From NCBI GenBank assembly GCA_011391085.1, contig JAABRD010000002.1, positions 1-64,000 on the forward strand: a stretch of DNA of 64,000 nucleotides, given 5' to 3'. Below the pieces are notes generated by a model. The model was not told the DNA's origin. It made no database searches and saw only the letters and a list, made by a program, of their open reading frames with translations. Position numbers and translations under genes: made by a program. Source of the stretch: Thiotrichaceae bacterium (lineage in GTDB: Bacteria; Pseudomonadota; Gammaproteobacteria; Beggiatoales; Beggiatoaceae). Within the stretch, counting starts at the first letter, position 1. Every line of letters starts with the position of its first letter. This document shows positions 43,836 through 53,143 of the stretch, piece after piece.

Positions 43836-43987
43836 ATAGTAATATTCCTTCGAATCTGTACGATTTTCTCTGGAGCGCAATAAGAATTATTGCGCGGTTT
43901 CGCGCCGACGCTGCGCGGGCGCAGGGGGCGCAATAATTCTTATTGCGCTCCAGAGGATAAGGTACAAATTTATACGAATGTCACTAT
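43836..43987. mobile_element. MITE type 3, copy b, with GGAGCGCAATAAGAATTATT stems
   Basis: Ends ATAGTAATATTCCT and GTCACTAT as in the other type 3 copies, but the interior is a long inverted repeat of TGGAGCGCAATAAGAATTAT around a GC-rich centre (CGCGCCGACGCTGCGCGGGC). It separates the PhnD-like gene from the kinase gene. Confidence 0.7.
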
Positions 43988-43990
43988 AAA

Positions 43991-44866
43991 TTACTTAGAT
44001 GGCAAGGCTGGTGTTTCTTTGACAATCGTCCGTAACAAATCGTAATTGCTATCTTGTGCGGGTACAAACCCGGTCGAGTCTTTGCCAATGGCAGACAGTA
44101 TGGCTTTGCCGTCAGATTGAGTCTTTAGATCATACAATGCTTTTTGCAATTTTGCCACGAGGTCATCTGGTAATTTATTGCTGGCAATGAAGACATGGGT
44201 GGAGATGTCAGGGGAGGTGGCGAGGGCACGAAGGCCGCGGGCTTTGGATTCGTCAAAGACTTCTTGGGCCACGGCGCCTGCGGCATAGTCACCAAAGAGG
44301 ACGCCCAAAACGACGTTTTGCTGGTTTTTCAGAAAGTCATAGCCAGACAATTTGTCTAAAGTGACACCGGCTTTGGCAAGCATGTAGCGTGGCACAAGGG
44401 TGCTTAGAGTGGAATTGGGGTCACCAAACGCGACTCGTTTGCCGGCCAGTTCACTGAGGTTTTTTAACGGGCTGTTTTTGGCTACGATGATGAAGCCTTG
44501 AAAGGTCGGGTTGCCGTTCATTTCATAACGGGCGAGGAGTCGTTTTTTGCCGTATTTTGCCACCATTTTGACATAAGGAATACCGCCCAAAAAGGCAATG
44601 TCTAGTTGGTCTTCACCTGCCTGTTGGGTGTGTTCCACATAGTCTTTGGAGATTTTGAGAGTGACGGGGATGCCAATCGCTTTGCCAAGGTAGGTAGCTA
44701 AAGGAGTGTATTTCTGCATCAATTCGGTAGCCGTGAGGTAGGGGAGAAAGGTGAGGGTGAGATTGTCAGGCGTTTTGGTGGTTTCCCCGGCCAAAGTGGG
44801 TTGCACAATGCACAGTAGGAGGGAGAGGGTTAAGTAACGATAGAGGTTGGTTTGAGGAAGTTGCAT
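43991..44866 (-). CDS. PhnD-like phosphate/phosphonate-type binding protein
   Basis: A 291-aa periplasmic binding protein. Signal peptide: YLTLSLLLCIVQPTLAGE. The mature chain follows the PhnD/SsuA/transferrin-like pattern: LTFLPYLTATELMQKYTPLA, QLDIAFLGGIPYVKMVAKYG, LAGKRVAFGDPNSTLSTLVP, VLFGDYAAGAVAQEVFDES. No ABC permease or ATPase genes are near. The hybrid kinase lies downstream on the same strand, so it may act as a sensory co-receptor rather than in uptake, an inference. The ligand (phosphonate, phosphite or other) is not determinable. Confidence 0.88.
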   Translation of the reverse strand: MQLPQTNLYRYLTLSLLLCIVQPTLAGETTKTPDNLTLTFLPYLTATELMQKYTPLATYLGKAIGIPVTLKISKDYVEHTQQAGEDQLDIAFLGGIPYVKMVAKYGKKRLLARYEMNGNPTFQGFIIVAKNSPLKNLSELAGKRVAFGDPNSTLSTLVPRYMLAKAGVTLDKLSGYDFLKNQQNVVLGVLFGDYAAGAVAQEVFDESKARGLRALATSPDISTHVFIASNKLPDDLVAKLQKALYDLKTQSDGKAILSAIGKDSTGFVPAQDSNYDLLRTIVKETPALPSK

Positions 44867-44919
44867 GGGGGTTGCCTTTATGATGGTTGGATGTAAGTAG
44901 CGAGGGGATTAAAGTAACG

Positions 44920-44998
44920 GTGGACTAGAGGCTTTAGCCGGGGGGCACTGCGATTTCAATTCTGTTCGGCCCCCACCGGCTAAAGCCTCTAGTCCACC
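44920..44998. repeat. GGTGGACTAGAGGCTTTAGC hairpin
   Basis: Two inverted copies about 30 bp apart, between the PhnD-like and TPR genes. 45028-45057 adds a CCATAATCCATTATCC short tandem. Confidence 0.85.
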
Positions 44999-45048
44999 TG
45001 TATTTTAATTTCGAGGGCGGTTTTCCTTAATCCATAATCCATAATCCA

Positions 45049-45513
45049 TTATCCATTGGAAGCGGGAGAACTGGCTAATAATTTCTCCGCCCGTTGCCGG
45101 GCTTCGACGGCACATTGTGCATCGCCCATTCCTTCGCAGGCCCAGGCAATAATCATCCAGTTTCTAACCCGTAACATTTTGTTGTTGCCTACCAGGGTAT
45201 TAGATTTGTCTGCCAAATTGGCAGCACGTTTCCATTCGCCTTGTTTTAAACGCACGCCGGCTAAGTTATGCCAGAGAACGGCATTTTGTGGTTCAATCCG
45301 TAAGGCCCGTTCCAGAATGGCCGCAGCTTGTTCATTTTCCCCTGCTTCAAAATGTTTTTTAGCCTCTTCTAGTAACGAGACCACCGCGGAGGGCGAGTCG
45401 GTTTTCAGGTAAGGAGTGGTTAATGCGTTTTCTGTGGCTAGGGCTACTGGCGTCATTAACAACAATCCGAGTAATAATCCTTGAGGGTTTGCGTTGACTT
45501 TGATTAAGTTCAT
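45049..45513 (-). CDS. Exported tetratricopeptide-repeat protein
   Basis: A 154-aa protein starting MNLIKVNANPQGLLLGLLLM with a signal peptide ending near ALA. Residues about 50-150 hold two or three TPR units (LLEEAKKHFEAGENEQAAAI, LERALRIEPQNAVLWHNLAG, VRLKQGEWKRAANLADKSN). ATG 45513 follows a strong ribosome site (GGAGG) and is preferred over 45549. Likely a periplasmic adaptor, partner unknown. Confidence 0.8.
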   Translation of the reverse strand: MNLIKVNANPQGLLLGLLLMTPVALATENALTTPYLKTDSPSAVVSLLEEAKKHFEAGENEQAAAILERALRIEPQNAVLWHNLAGVRLKQGEWKRAANLADKSNTLVGNNKMLRVRNWMIIAWACEGMGDAQCAVEARQRAEKLLASSPASNG

Positions 45514-45617
45514 ATTGTGGCCTCCATGATTTAAGAGTGACTCTACCATGTTTTATGATAGACCATAAATGGAGTTAAATCAAGGTTACAACAACATTCT
45601 CTGTTACAACAACATTT

Positions 45618-45666
45618 CCAGGAGGAAACAGCGTAACTTTGTCAAAGCTACGCTGTTTCCTCCTGG
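45618..45666. repeat. CCAGGAGGAAACAGCGTAAC hairpin
   Basis: A near-perfect palindrome of the AGGAGGAAA family in the gap before the PBP1B stop; its closeness to the gene end would allow a terminator role. Confidence 0.8.
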
Positions 45667-45682
45667 TTTAATATCCGCGGTG

Positions 45683-47989
45683 TTATCTGGACCAAGAACC
45701 ATCTGCCATGGTACTCCCTTGTCCAAGAATAAATGGTATACGCACGGGTTGATTTCCTAACGTTATCCAACGCCATTCGACGCGGTTAGGTGTCGTGGGG
45801 GGCAGAGATTCAGGGCGTACCGCGAGGATAAAATCTCCCCAGATGACCATTGCCCCGGAACCGCCTGTCAGGCCCATCGGTTTGTTGTCGTCGCGGCCTA
45901 CCCAGGTGACGATGAGAAGTTCGCTACAAAAGCCGGCAAACCAACTGTCTATGTAGTCATTCGTCGTACCAGTTTTGCCTGCCAACACCATGTCTTCTGG
46001 CAAACGTTCGGCAACATTCCGGCCGGTACCTTTGCGTACCACTTGTTGTAACGCATAGTTGAGGAGAAACATGGGGGCCGCATCAAAACTTTGTTCTACC
46101 GAGAGTGGATAGCGTTGCAGTGGTTGACCGTCATGGGTTAAGACTTCCCGAATGGCCCGTAAGGGGACACGAAAACCGCCACTGGCTATCGTTTGATACA
46201 TTTGGGCCACTTCCAATGGTGTCAATGCCAAACTTCCCAGTAACATGGACGGATAGAGTTTAAAGTCGCGTTCTATGCCTAACCGTTTCAAAGTCTTACC
46301 AACTTTCTCTAACCCCATTTGCATCCCCAGCCGCACGGTAGCTAAATTAAACGAGTTGGCTAGGGCACTGACAAGGGGAAGATGGCCATGAGAACGAAAG
46401 TCGTAATTTTTGGGTTCCCAGATCTTCCCAGTGACCTTGTCTTTCCATTGATAGGGACTGTCATCTAACAGGGTGGTCAAATTATAACGTTTGCTATCTT
46501 CCAAAGCGGTCAAGTAAATGGCGGGCTTGATGAGTGAACCAATCGAACGTTTCGCGTTTAAGGGACGATTAAATCCTTCAAAACGCAATGTTTTGCCGTT
46601 GACCATAGCCACTATTTCGCCATTTGCGCTACCTGTCACGACCATCGCGCCTTGCAGACGACGGGCTTGACTGTTGCTTTTCTGTAACTTCTTGAGACCG
46701 TCCAGAAACACTCTTTCGGCTTGTCTTTGCATCACTAGGTTTAACGTAGTGAAGATTTGCAGTCCTTCGGAACGTAAATCTTTTTCTTGATAATCACGTT
46801 TTAACTGGTGACGTACTACTTCCACAAAAGCGGGATAGGGAAATTCGATACTAGACGGTTTTTCCACAATTCCCAGTCGCGAGGTTTTCGCAAAATCCGC
46901 CTCGGTAGCCTTTATCATTCCCTGTTCTACCATCAGGTCTAACACGCGATTTCGGCGATCCGAGGCACGGTCTGGGTAGCGACGGGGATCATAATAGGAA
47001 GCCCCTCGTATTAAACTAACAAGCAAAGCCAATTCAGGCAATTTCAACTCTTCTAAGGGACGATTAAAATAGAACCAGGCCGCCATGCCCATGCCATGCA
47101 CGGCATTATTTCCATCTTGTCCCAAAAAGATTTCGTTCAAGTAAGCCTCTAAAATCTGTTCCTTGCTATAGTGCCATTCTAATAACAGGGCCATTAGGGC
47201 CTCATTGATTTTGCGTTCCAAAGTCTTTTCTGAAGTCAGGTAAAAATTTTTCACCAACTGCTGAGTGAGGGTACTGCCACCTTGTACGACTTTACCGGCT
47301 TCCAAATTTTCCACGGACGCACGTACCACGCCACGAAAACTGATTCCCCAGTGTTCAAAAAAGGTGCGGTCTTCCATCGCTATTAACGCTTTTATTAACA
47401 GCGGAGGCACCTCTTTATAGGGTACTAAAATGCGATCCTCATGTTGAGTCGGATAAATTTTACCGATTAAGCGTGGTTCTAAACGCAACAGTGCGATAGG
47501 ACGATTATTCGGTTGCAATTCATCCACAGAAAGCACATTTTCTTTGGAGAAAATGACGCGAACCATCCGCGACGGATCAGTGGCATCCCAAAATTTAAAA
47601 GCCCGCGTTACGATGTAAACCTCATCGCCTTGCCGTATATATCCACCTGGTTCAAAGAGTTGATCAGAGAATTTTTGATAACCAATGGCATTTAATTCTT
47701 CTGTCAATTCTACCGGCGTCAACCGCATTCCCGTATAAATTTCTAGGGGACTCGCATAGACACGCGCAGGCAACGCCCAACGCTTACCCTCAAATTGTTC
47801 GCGTACTTTGACATCTAACCAACTGATATACATTCCTATGGGTATCATTACCAAAATAAAAATTAGCCAACGCCACTTAAAATGAAAATAAGGCGCCCGG
47901 CGACGGGGTGCAGGAGGCTTAGGCTTAGTAGGATTTTTGCGGCTTGGGCGTGATCCACTGGGAGGCCTCTTTCTGATTGTCTGAGTCAT
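45683..47989 (-). CDS. mrcB: Penicillin-binding protein 1B (bifunctional)
   Basis: A 768-aa class A peptidoglycan synthase. A basic cytoplasmic N-terminus (RKRPPSGSRPSRKNPTK) is followed by a membrane helix at 41-58. The GT51 domain has MEDRTFFEHWGISFRGVVRA and VVQGGSTLTQQLVKNFYLT; the transpeptidase has SIGSLIKP (active serine), SFNLA and KTGTTND. The UB2H-like region before GT51 marks it as 1B rather than 1A. C-terminal length is about normal. Confidence 0.95.
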   Translation of the reverse strand: MTQTIRKRPPSGSRPSRKNPTKPKPPAPRRRAPYFHFKWRWLIFILVMIPIGMYISWLDVKVREQFEGKRWALPARVYASPLEIYTGMRLTPVELTEELNAIGYQKFSDQLFEPGGYIRQGDEVYIVTRAFKFWDATDPSRMVRVIFSKENVLSVDELQPNNRPIALLRLEPRLIGKIYPTQHEDRILVPYKEVPPLLIKALIAMEDRTFFEHWGISFRGVVRASVENLEAGKVVQGGSTLTQQLVKNFYLTSEKTLERKINEALMALLLEWHYSKEQILEAYLNEIFLGQDGNNAVHGMGMAAWFYFNRPLEELKLPELALLVSLIRGASYYDPRRYPDRASDRRNRVLDLMVEQGMIKATEADFAKTSRLGIVEKPSSIEFPYPAFVEVVRHQLKRDYQEKDLRSEGLQIFTTLNLVMQRQAERVFLDGLKKLQKSNSQARRLQGAMVVTGSANGEIVAMVNGKTLRFEGFNRPLNAKRSIGSLIKPAIYLTALEDSKRYNLTTLLDDSPYQWKDKVTGKIWEPKNYDFRSHGHLPLVSALANSFNLATVRLGMQMGLEKVGKTLKRLGIERDFKLYPSMLLGSLALTPLEVAQMYQTIASGGFRVPLRAIREVLTHDGQPLQRYPLSVEQSFDAAPMFLLNYALQQVVRKGTGRNVAERLPEDMVLAGKTGTTNDYIDSWFAGFCSELLIVTWVGRDDNKPMGLTGGSGAMVIWGDFILAVRPESLPPTTPNRVEWRWITLGNQPVRIPFILGQGSTMADGSWSR

Positions 47990-48227
47990 CTGAATTACTT
48001 TATTTTTGATGATGGAAAGATTAATGTTTAAATTATAACAGGTTAAAAGAGAAACTTACAATAGAATATCAAGTGTTGGATTTTACGCATTGATAATATT
48101 CATTTTTTATTGAAAAACGAGTGGTGTAATGAATAATGAATAATGATGCTGGAGTAGAGGCTTTAGCCGGAAAACGTGCCCCGTTTTCCGGCTAAAGCCT
48201 CTAGTCCAGCTCGGTTTTCGTTATCCA
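47990..48227. repeat. Gap between PBP1B and methyltransferase
   Basis: 47990-48120 is AT-rich and must contain the mrcB promoter (reading left), with no clear boxes. 48149-48210 is a CTGGAGTAGAGGCTTTAGCC hairpin. TATCCACTAT-type short repeats run into the methyltransferase end. Confidence 0.65.
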
Positions 48228-49124
48228 CTATCCACTAAGTTCACTATCCGCTAAATTAAAGCCTACCAAACAGAAACACGGTCCATGTGGGTGATCCAAT
48301 TCCTCAAATGCAATTTTTACCCCACGGAATCCAAAAAACTCCAAACAGGCCAAAATGTCTTCGCGTTTCATCCAACAGCTAAACTCCTGGTCACCTCCAA
48401 AAAAATTTGTTCGTCCCAAAGACTCCCCAAAATTTTGGCGATAACGCTGCTGATAGAGAACATGTTTGAAACCTTGGTATTCATACTCCATTTCTTGAAA
48501 ATGAAACCGACTGGTATATGGATTCTCTTTCAACAAGGCCGCGTCATAGTAGTGAGTCCAGATCGTCACCTTTTTCGTCCGTTTAGAAATCAGATGAATC
48601 AGACGGGCGGGGTTTTTCATGTGATAAAGAACCCCACTGGCAACACAAATGTCGAAGGTCTCCTCAGCATGATTGAGGTAGGTCATAAAATTCCCTAACC
48701 GAAATTGCGCCTTGGTCAAACCAAATAAATCCTTGATAATCAAACATTTCAAGTATGCCCGCTGATTCGCTTCAATCGCCACAATGGAAGCGGCCCCTCT
48801 TTTTTCCAGCATGTAAGTATGCCCACCTTCCAAGGGACCCAATTCCAAAATTTGACATCCTTCAAATCCACCCAATTCTTGTTCGGCCCACACAATCTTC
48901 GGGTCTTCAAATAAGGGAACAATGCCTGCACTCAGTTCCATTTCCGCTGGCAGAACCGAAGCCCAATCACCGCGAAAAATGTCCAACGCATTTTGGGCTG
49001 TGGGAAATGTACTGACATATTTGCCCAACCGCCTCTGCCATTCGATTTCAGTATTGGAATTGGCAAAGAGTCGCTTGAGACAGAGAAAGGAATTAACGAA
49101 GCGTCGTTTTAGGGTTTGGTACAT
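48228..49124 (-). CDS. Class I SAM-dependent methyltransferase
   Basis: A 298-aa protein. Motif I is CQILELGPLEGGHTYMLEKR at about 92 with the acidic post-I residue in SIVAIEANQRAYL, then FDICVASGVLYHMKNPARLI (motif IV/post). There is an N-terminal region of about 85 residues of unclear role. Such proteins often modify lipids, sugars or small molecules; the substrate is unknown. Part of its 3' end is built from TATCCACTAT-type repeat sequence (LADSELSG). It lies downstream of the rimP-rbfA operon on the same strand, where truB and rpsO would be expected. Confidence 0.85.
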   Translation of the reverse strand: MYQTLKRRFVNSFLCLKRLFANSNTEIEWQRRLGKYVSTFPTAQNALDIFRGDWASVLPAEMELSAGIVPLFEDPKIVWAEQELGGFEGCQILELGPLEGGHTYMLEKRGAASIVAIEANQRAYLKCLIIKDLFGLTKAQFRLGNFMTYLNHAEETFDICVASGVLYHMKNPARLIHLISKRTKKVTIWTHYYDAALLKENPYTSRFHFQEMEYEYQGFKHVLYQQRYRQNFGESLGRTNFFGGDQEFSCWMKREDILACLEFFGFRGVKIAFEELDHPHGPCFCLVGFNLADSELSG

Positions 49125-49142
49125 AAGAATTAATGAATAATG

Positions 49143-49305
49143 GGTAGTGATGCAATCTGGGCGATATTCATAGAGTTTCCCTCACCCCCGGCCCCTCTCC
49201 CAGAGGGAGAGGGGGGAACGGCGGCACCAGTGGTTTTCTCCCCTCTCCCTCTGGGAGAGGGGCCGGGGGTGAGGGTAAACATATCACCCAGATTGCATCA
49301 CTACC
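49143..49305. mobile_element. MITE type 1, copy d (perfect 8-bp duplication)
   Basis: 163 bp, GGTAGTGATGCAATCTGGGC to CCAGATTGCATCACTACC, with a CCCTCACCCCCGGCCCCTCT stem inside. Flanks are both GAATAATG (49135-49142 and 49306-49313). It separates the methyltransferase from rbfA. Confidence 0.9.
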
Positions 49306-49316
49306 GAATAATGAAT

Positions 49317-49370
49317 TTGGAGTACGGAATTTATTCCGTTTCCAGGGACGGAATTTATTCCGTACTCCAA
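49317..49370. repeat. Palindromic GGAGTACGGAATTTATTCCG pair
   Basis: One unit and its inverted copy around TTCCAGGGA, without the MITE ends that enclose it elsewhere. It abuts the rbfA stop. Confidence 0.8.
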
Positions 49371-49376
49371 CTTGCG

Positions 49377-49772
49377 TCACGACCCTGGAGGGGGTGATGG
49401 ACACCCTTTTTCAGGTTCAGGTCCTGGTGACACGGCTGAATCAATTAAAGCCGATAGCTTTACACCATATTCAATGGAGGCATCATGCACAAATTCTAAA
49501 CGTGGCGTAACCCGTGTAGCCATCCGTTGAGACAAATAATGTCGCAACAGTCCTGTCGCCTGGTTAAGAATTTGAATCGCTTGCGCAACGGACCGGTTGC
49601 CACCTAGCAGGGTGATATAGACTTTTGCATATTTCAAATCGGAAGAGACGGTCACGGTGGAAATAGTCAACATTCCTAAACCTGGGTCGTAAATTTCGCG
49701 GCGAATGATGTCTGACAATTCTCGTTGAATCAGTTCGCCGACTCGTTGGGAACGACTAAATTCTTTTTGCAT
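49377..49772 (-). CDS. rbfA: 30S ribosome-binding factor A
   Basis: A 131-aa KH-fold factor for 16S rRNA maturation. KEFSRSQRVGELIQRELSDI, DPGLGMLTISTVTVSSDLKY and TPRLEFVHDASIEYGVKL are conserved blocks. The C-terminus (SPGPEPEKGCPSPPPGS) is longer than usual. It is the last gene of the operon here; truB and rpsO do not follow. Confidence 0.94.
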   Translation of the reverse strand: MQKEFSRSQRVGELIQRELSDIIRREIYDPGLGMLTISTVTVSSDLKYAKVYITLLGGNRSVAQAIQILNQATGLLRHYLSQRMATRVTPRLEFVHDASIEYGVKLSALIDSAVSPGPEPEKGCPSPPPGS

Positions 49773-49807
49773 GGTTGTTATCTGTTAAATGCTGTTGAGT
49801 AACATTC

Positions 49808-49869
49808 GGTAGTGTTGCAAAGGTAATGGTTATGGGTTACCGCTATACCATGACTTGTACAACACTACC
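49808..49869. mobile_element. MITE type 2, minimal copy in the infB-rbfA gap
   Basis: Only 62 bp: GGTAGTGTTGCAAAGGTAAT then TATACCATGACTTGTACAAC ACTACC. It lacks the palindromic array carried by the larger copies, so it shows the bare element. No clear target duplication (TAACATTC / TTTTCCAT). Confidence 0.8.
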
Positions 49870-49885
49870 TTTTCCATCACCAAAA

Positions 49886-52800
49886 TTACAGCGTCCTTGC
49901 CACCGTGACCTTTTCATACACTTCAATCTGGTCACCCACCTTGACATCGTTGTAATTTTTTACCCCAATGCCACATTCCGTACCAGCCTTGACTTCACTG
50001 ACATCATCTTTGAAGCGGCGTAACGACTCCAGTTCTCCTTCATAAATGACCACATGGCTACGAAGCACGCGGATCCGATTGTTGCGTTTGACCACCCCAT
50101 CGGCCACCAAACAACCGGCAATGGCGCCCAGTTTAGGGGAGAAGAAGACTTCGCGAACCTCTGCCAACCCAATGATTTGTTCCCGAATTTCAGGTTGTAA
50201 CATACCACTGATGGCCTTTTTCACTTCGTCAATGGCTTCGTAAATGATGCTATAGTAGTGTAAATCAACACTTTCCTCACTAATCACGCGCCTGGCACTG
50301 GCATCAGCACGCACATTGAAGCCAATCAAAATGGCATTGGAAGCGACCGCTAAATTGACATCCGATTCCGTAATGCCACCTACGCCACTGGCAATGAGAT
50401 TGACTCTGACTTCCGAAGTAGAGAGTTTCGTCAAAGCGTCATGGAGGGCTTCGGCAGAACCATTCACGTCGGCTTTGAGGACAATGTTGAGAGTGTTGAC
50501 TTGACCAGTTTGCAGTTGCGAGAAAACATTTTCCAATTTGGCTGCCTTTTGGCGGGCCAGTTTCACTTCGCGGAATTTACCTTGACGGAAGAGGGCAACC
50601 TCACGGGCTTTGCGTTCATCAGCCACGACAATGGCTTCGTCACCTGCATTGGGAATACCAGAGAGTCCCAGAACTTCGACGGGCATGGAAGGACCGACAG
50701 CGTCCAAAAACTTGCCATGTTCATTCAACATAGCGCGAATTCGACCAAATTCATGACCTGCCAACAAGATGTCTCCTTTTTTCAAAGTGCCGCTTTGAAC
50801 GAGGAGAGTGGCGACGGCACCTCGACCTTTATCGAGACGGGATTCAATGACAACGCCTTTGGCCCGACCTTCTACCACAGTGGTTAGTTCTAAGACTTCT
50901 GCCTGTAACAAGATGGCGACGAGGAGTTCATCAATCCCTTTGCCAGTTTTCGCGGAGACGTGAACAAACATGGCGTCCCCTCCCCACTCTTCTGGAATGA
51001 CACCGTGACCAACCAATTCTTGTTTGACCCGTTCTGGGTCAGCTTGAGGCTTGTCAATTTTATTAATGGCTACCACAATATGAACTTTAGCGGCCCTGGC
51101 ATGTTGAATGGCTTCTATGGTTTGAGGCATGACACCATCATCTGCGGCTACTACCAATACAACAATGTCAGTGACCTTCGCCCCGCGGGCCCGCATTTGG
51201 GTAAATGCTGCATGGCCAGGAGTGTCTAGGAAACAAATGGTACCCTTAGTCGTCTCGACATGATAAGCACCAATATGTTGAGTAATTCCACCGGCTTCCC
51301 CAGCCGCCACTTTAGTCGCCCGAATGTAGTCAAGCAGTGACGTTTTACCATGGTCAACGTGCCCCATAATGGTAACGACGGGAGGACGATAGACGGCTTC
51401 GCCAACTTGTTGAGGCAGAGTGAGTTCCTCTTCAATCGCATTTTCTTTCAGCAGTTTAGGGATGTGTCCCATTTCATCTACCACAATCGCCGCCGTTTCT
51501 TGATCAACCACTTGATTGATCGTCACCAAGGTACCCATTTTCATAAAGGTCTTGATGACTTCCGCGGCTTTAACTGACATTTTTTGAGCAAGTTCAGCAA
51601 CTGTGAGAGACTCAGGCAGAGAAACCTCTCGAACCATTGGGGCGGTGGGCCTAGTAAAACCGTGGAGTGGTTCTAAAGGTTTCGCACCTACCCGTTTCCC
51701 TGGCCTTCTTCTCGATTTTTTGGTTTCCTCTTCATCTTCTTGGAGAACGGGTGGTTTGAGGTGTTTCTCGTCCCGACCTTTCTCTTTCTTGCGTTCGGTG
51801 GTCTTACTGTCTTTGGCACGACCAGTCGATGGGCTACTTCTCTTGGGTTTGCTAGTGACTGTTAAACTCTTCTCAACCGGGCGCTGGTCATTACTAACAA
51901 GTTCTAAGTCATTTGTTATAATGTCATCTACAAGGTCTTCAGACACCGCCAGCGTGGAAGTGGAAACTTTACGTTTGGGTTCATGAGTGGTTACCTTATG
52001 CCTAGTATCTGACGGCGCCGGCTTGCGTCTAGTTGGTTGGGTATGCTGACTTCTATCCCTCGTATCTTTTGCTTTAGTTTCTGGTCTGGCAGTGGATGGT
52101 GAAGAAGTAGGTGAAGCAGTTCTGCTTCGAAAGTCCCGCGGTTCCGTCCTAAAACGAGAAGGCTCGTTACTTCTGGGGTGAGTCGTAGGCCCCGCTGAAA
52201 CCGTCTCGGAAGTGGTGGGAGACGTGCGTTTTCTGACACCCGTCCGGTCTGAGTAACCGGTATGGGAGGGACCAGATAGATTAGTCCGCGTTCTGGCTTC
52301 GCCAGGATGAGTTTTGAAATCTCGCGTGGCATGGCCAGATGACGCTGTCGTTCCAGCGATAGACACACTGGTTTGCTGATTGGTGGCCCCTTTCAGGGAT
52401 TCGCCTCCCCCTTGCGTTCCTTCACCCTGGGGACCGCGTAATGGTACACGTTGGGGTCCTTCTCCCTCCATCGTCATGCCCGACAGGTGTTCTTGATCCT
52501 TACTCAAACGTTGGTTTTCTTCCTTAGAAGCGACTAACTCGCGCTTGACATAAGTATGCTTCTTGCGCACTTCCACGGGCACCATTTTAGATTGTCCTTG
52601 TGTGCCACCTGGGACTCGAATTTCACTTAGCGTTTTACGCTTGAGAGTGATTTTATCCGGTTCTGTGGTGGCCGTGGTAGGTGGCGTAGTGGATGTTATG
52701 GTGGTGACCGGCGCCACGGCAGTTGCCGCAGGCACCTTACCTTGGTGAAGCTGACGCAGGTATGTCAATAATTGTAATTTTTCTCGGTCACCAATCTGAT

Positions 52801-52906
52801 CTTCTGCTTGTTTGGCAGATACACCAGCTTCACCGAGTTGATTGAGTAGGCGTTCAATGGGAATGCCTACGACGGTGGCAAATTGTTTTATCGTTACTTC
52901 TGTCAT
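49886..52906 (-). CDS. infB: Translation initiation factor IF-2
   Basis: A 1006-aa GTPase bringing initiator tRNA to the ribosome. The N-terminus [20 protein letters not shown] is the IF2N domain; residues about 90-420 are a long, low-complexity, basic and Thr/Ser/Arg-rich linker; a second IF2N-like part is [20 protein letters not shown]. The G domain has [20 protein letters not shown] (G1), [20 protein letters not shown] (G3) and INKIDKP (G4). Domains II-IV follow. The long linker makes it larger than E. coli IF2 (890 aa). Confidence 0.97.
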   Translation of the reverse strand: MTEVTIKQFATVVGIPIERLLNQLGEAGVSAKQAEDQIGDREKLQLLTYLRQLHQGKVPAATAVAPVTTITSTTPPTTATTEPDKITLKRKTLSEIRVPGGTQGQSKMVPVEVRKKHTYVKRELVASKEENQRLSKDQEHLSGMTMEGEGPQRVPLRGPQGEGTQGGGESLKGATNQQTSVSIAGTTASSGHATRDFKTHPGEARTRTNLSGPSHTGYSDRTGVRKRTSPTTSETVSAGPTTHPRSNEPSRFRTEPRDFRSRTASPTSSPSTARPETKAKDTRDRSQHTQPTRRKPAPSDTRHKVTTHEPKRKVSTSTLAVSEDLVDDIITNDLELVSNDQRPVEKSLTVTSKPKRSSPSTGRAKDSKTTERKKEKGRDEKHLKPPVLQEDEEETKKSRRRPGKRVGAKPLEPLHGFTRPTAPMVREVSLPESLTVAELAQKMSVKAAEVIKTFMKMGTLVTINQVVDQETAAIVVDEMGHIPKLLKENAIEEELTLPQQVGEAVYRPPVVTIMGHVDHGKTSLLDYIRATKVAAGEAGGITQHIGAYHVETTKGTICFLDTPGHAAFTQMRARGAKVTDIVVLVVAADDGVMPQTIEAIQHARAAKVHIVVAINKIDKPQADPERVKQELVGHGVIPEEWGGDAMFVHVSAKTGKGIDELLVAILLQAEVLELTTVVEGRAKGVVIESRLDKGRGAVATLLVQSGTLKKGDILLAGHEFGRIRAMLNEHGKFLDAVGPSMPVEVLGLSGIPNAGDEAIVVADERKAREVALFRQGKFREVKLARQKAAKLENVFSQLQTGQVNTLNIVLKADVNGSAEALHDALTKLSTSEVRVNLIASGVGGITESDVNLAVASNAILIGFNVRADASARRVISEESVDLHYYSIIYEAIDEVKKAISGMLQPEIREQIIGLAEVREVFFSPKLGAIAGCLVADGVVKRNNRIRVLRSHVVIYEGELESLRRFKDDVSEVKAGTECGIGVKNYNDVKVGDQIEVYEKVTVARTL

Positions 52907-52962
52907 AATGAGTTATTCGGTTATTTGGTTGTCAGTTATTATACTGTGTAGCGTGACAATTT

Positions 52963-53052
52963 AAATGTAGGTTGGACTGGGCACCAGCGAAGTCTAACCA
53001 TTCTCTGGCAAACCAGGGGTTGGACGCTGGCGTCCAGTCCAACCTACATTTG
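52963..53052. repeat. AATGTAGGTTGGACTGG hairpin
   Basis: AATGTAGGTTGGACTGGGC and its complement enclosing a second GCGTCCAGTCC/ACTGG pair, in the nusA-infB gap. It is transcribed as part of the operon. The remaining 190 bp of the gap contain nothing else I recognise. Confidence 0.8.
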
Positions 53053-53143
53053 GTTCTTAACAATAGAATTCCAAAATGGGTTTTGGGACTCCAACTTCTC
53101 TCCTTGACTGAGGTGCTTTGGACTTCTGGACTGAGGTGATGGT

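Noticed and set aside
43805-43933. Longer start of the hybrid kinase at 43933
   Set aside because: The extra codons lie in a MITE palindrome; the hydrophobic start at 43804 is normal for the family.
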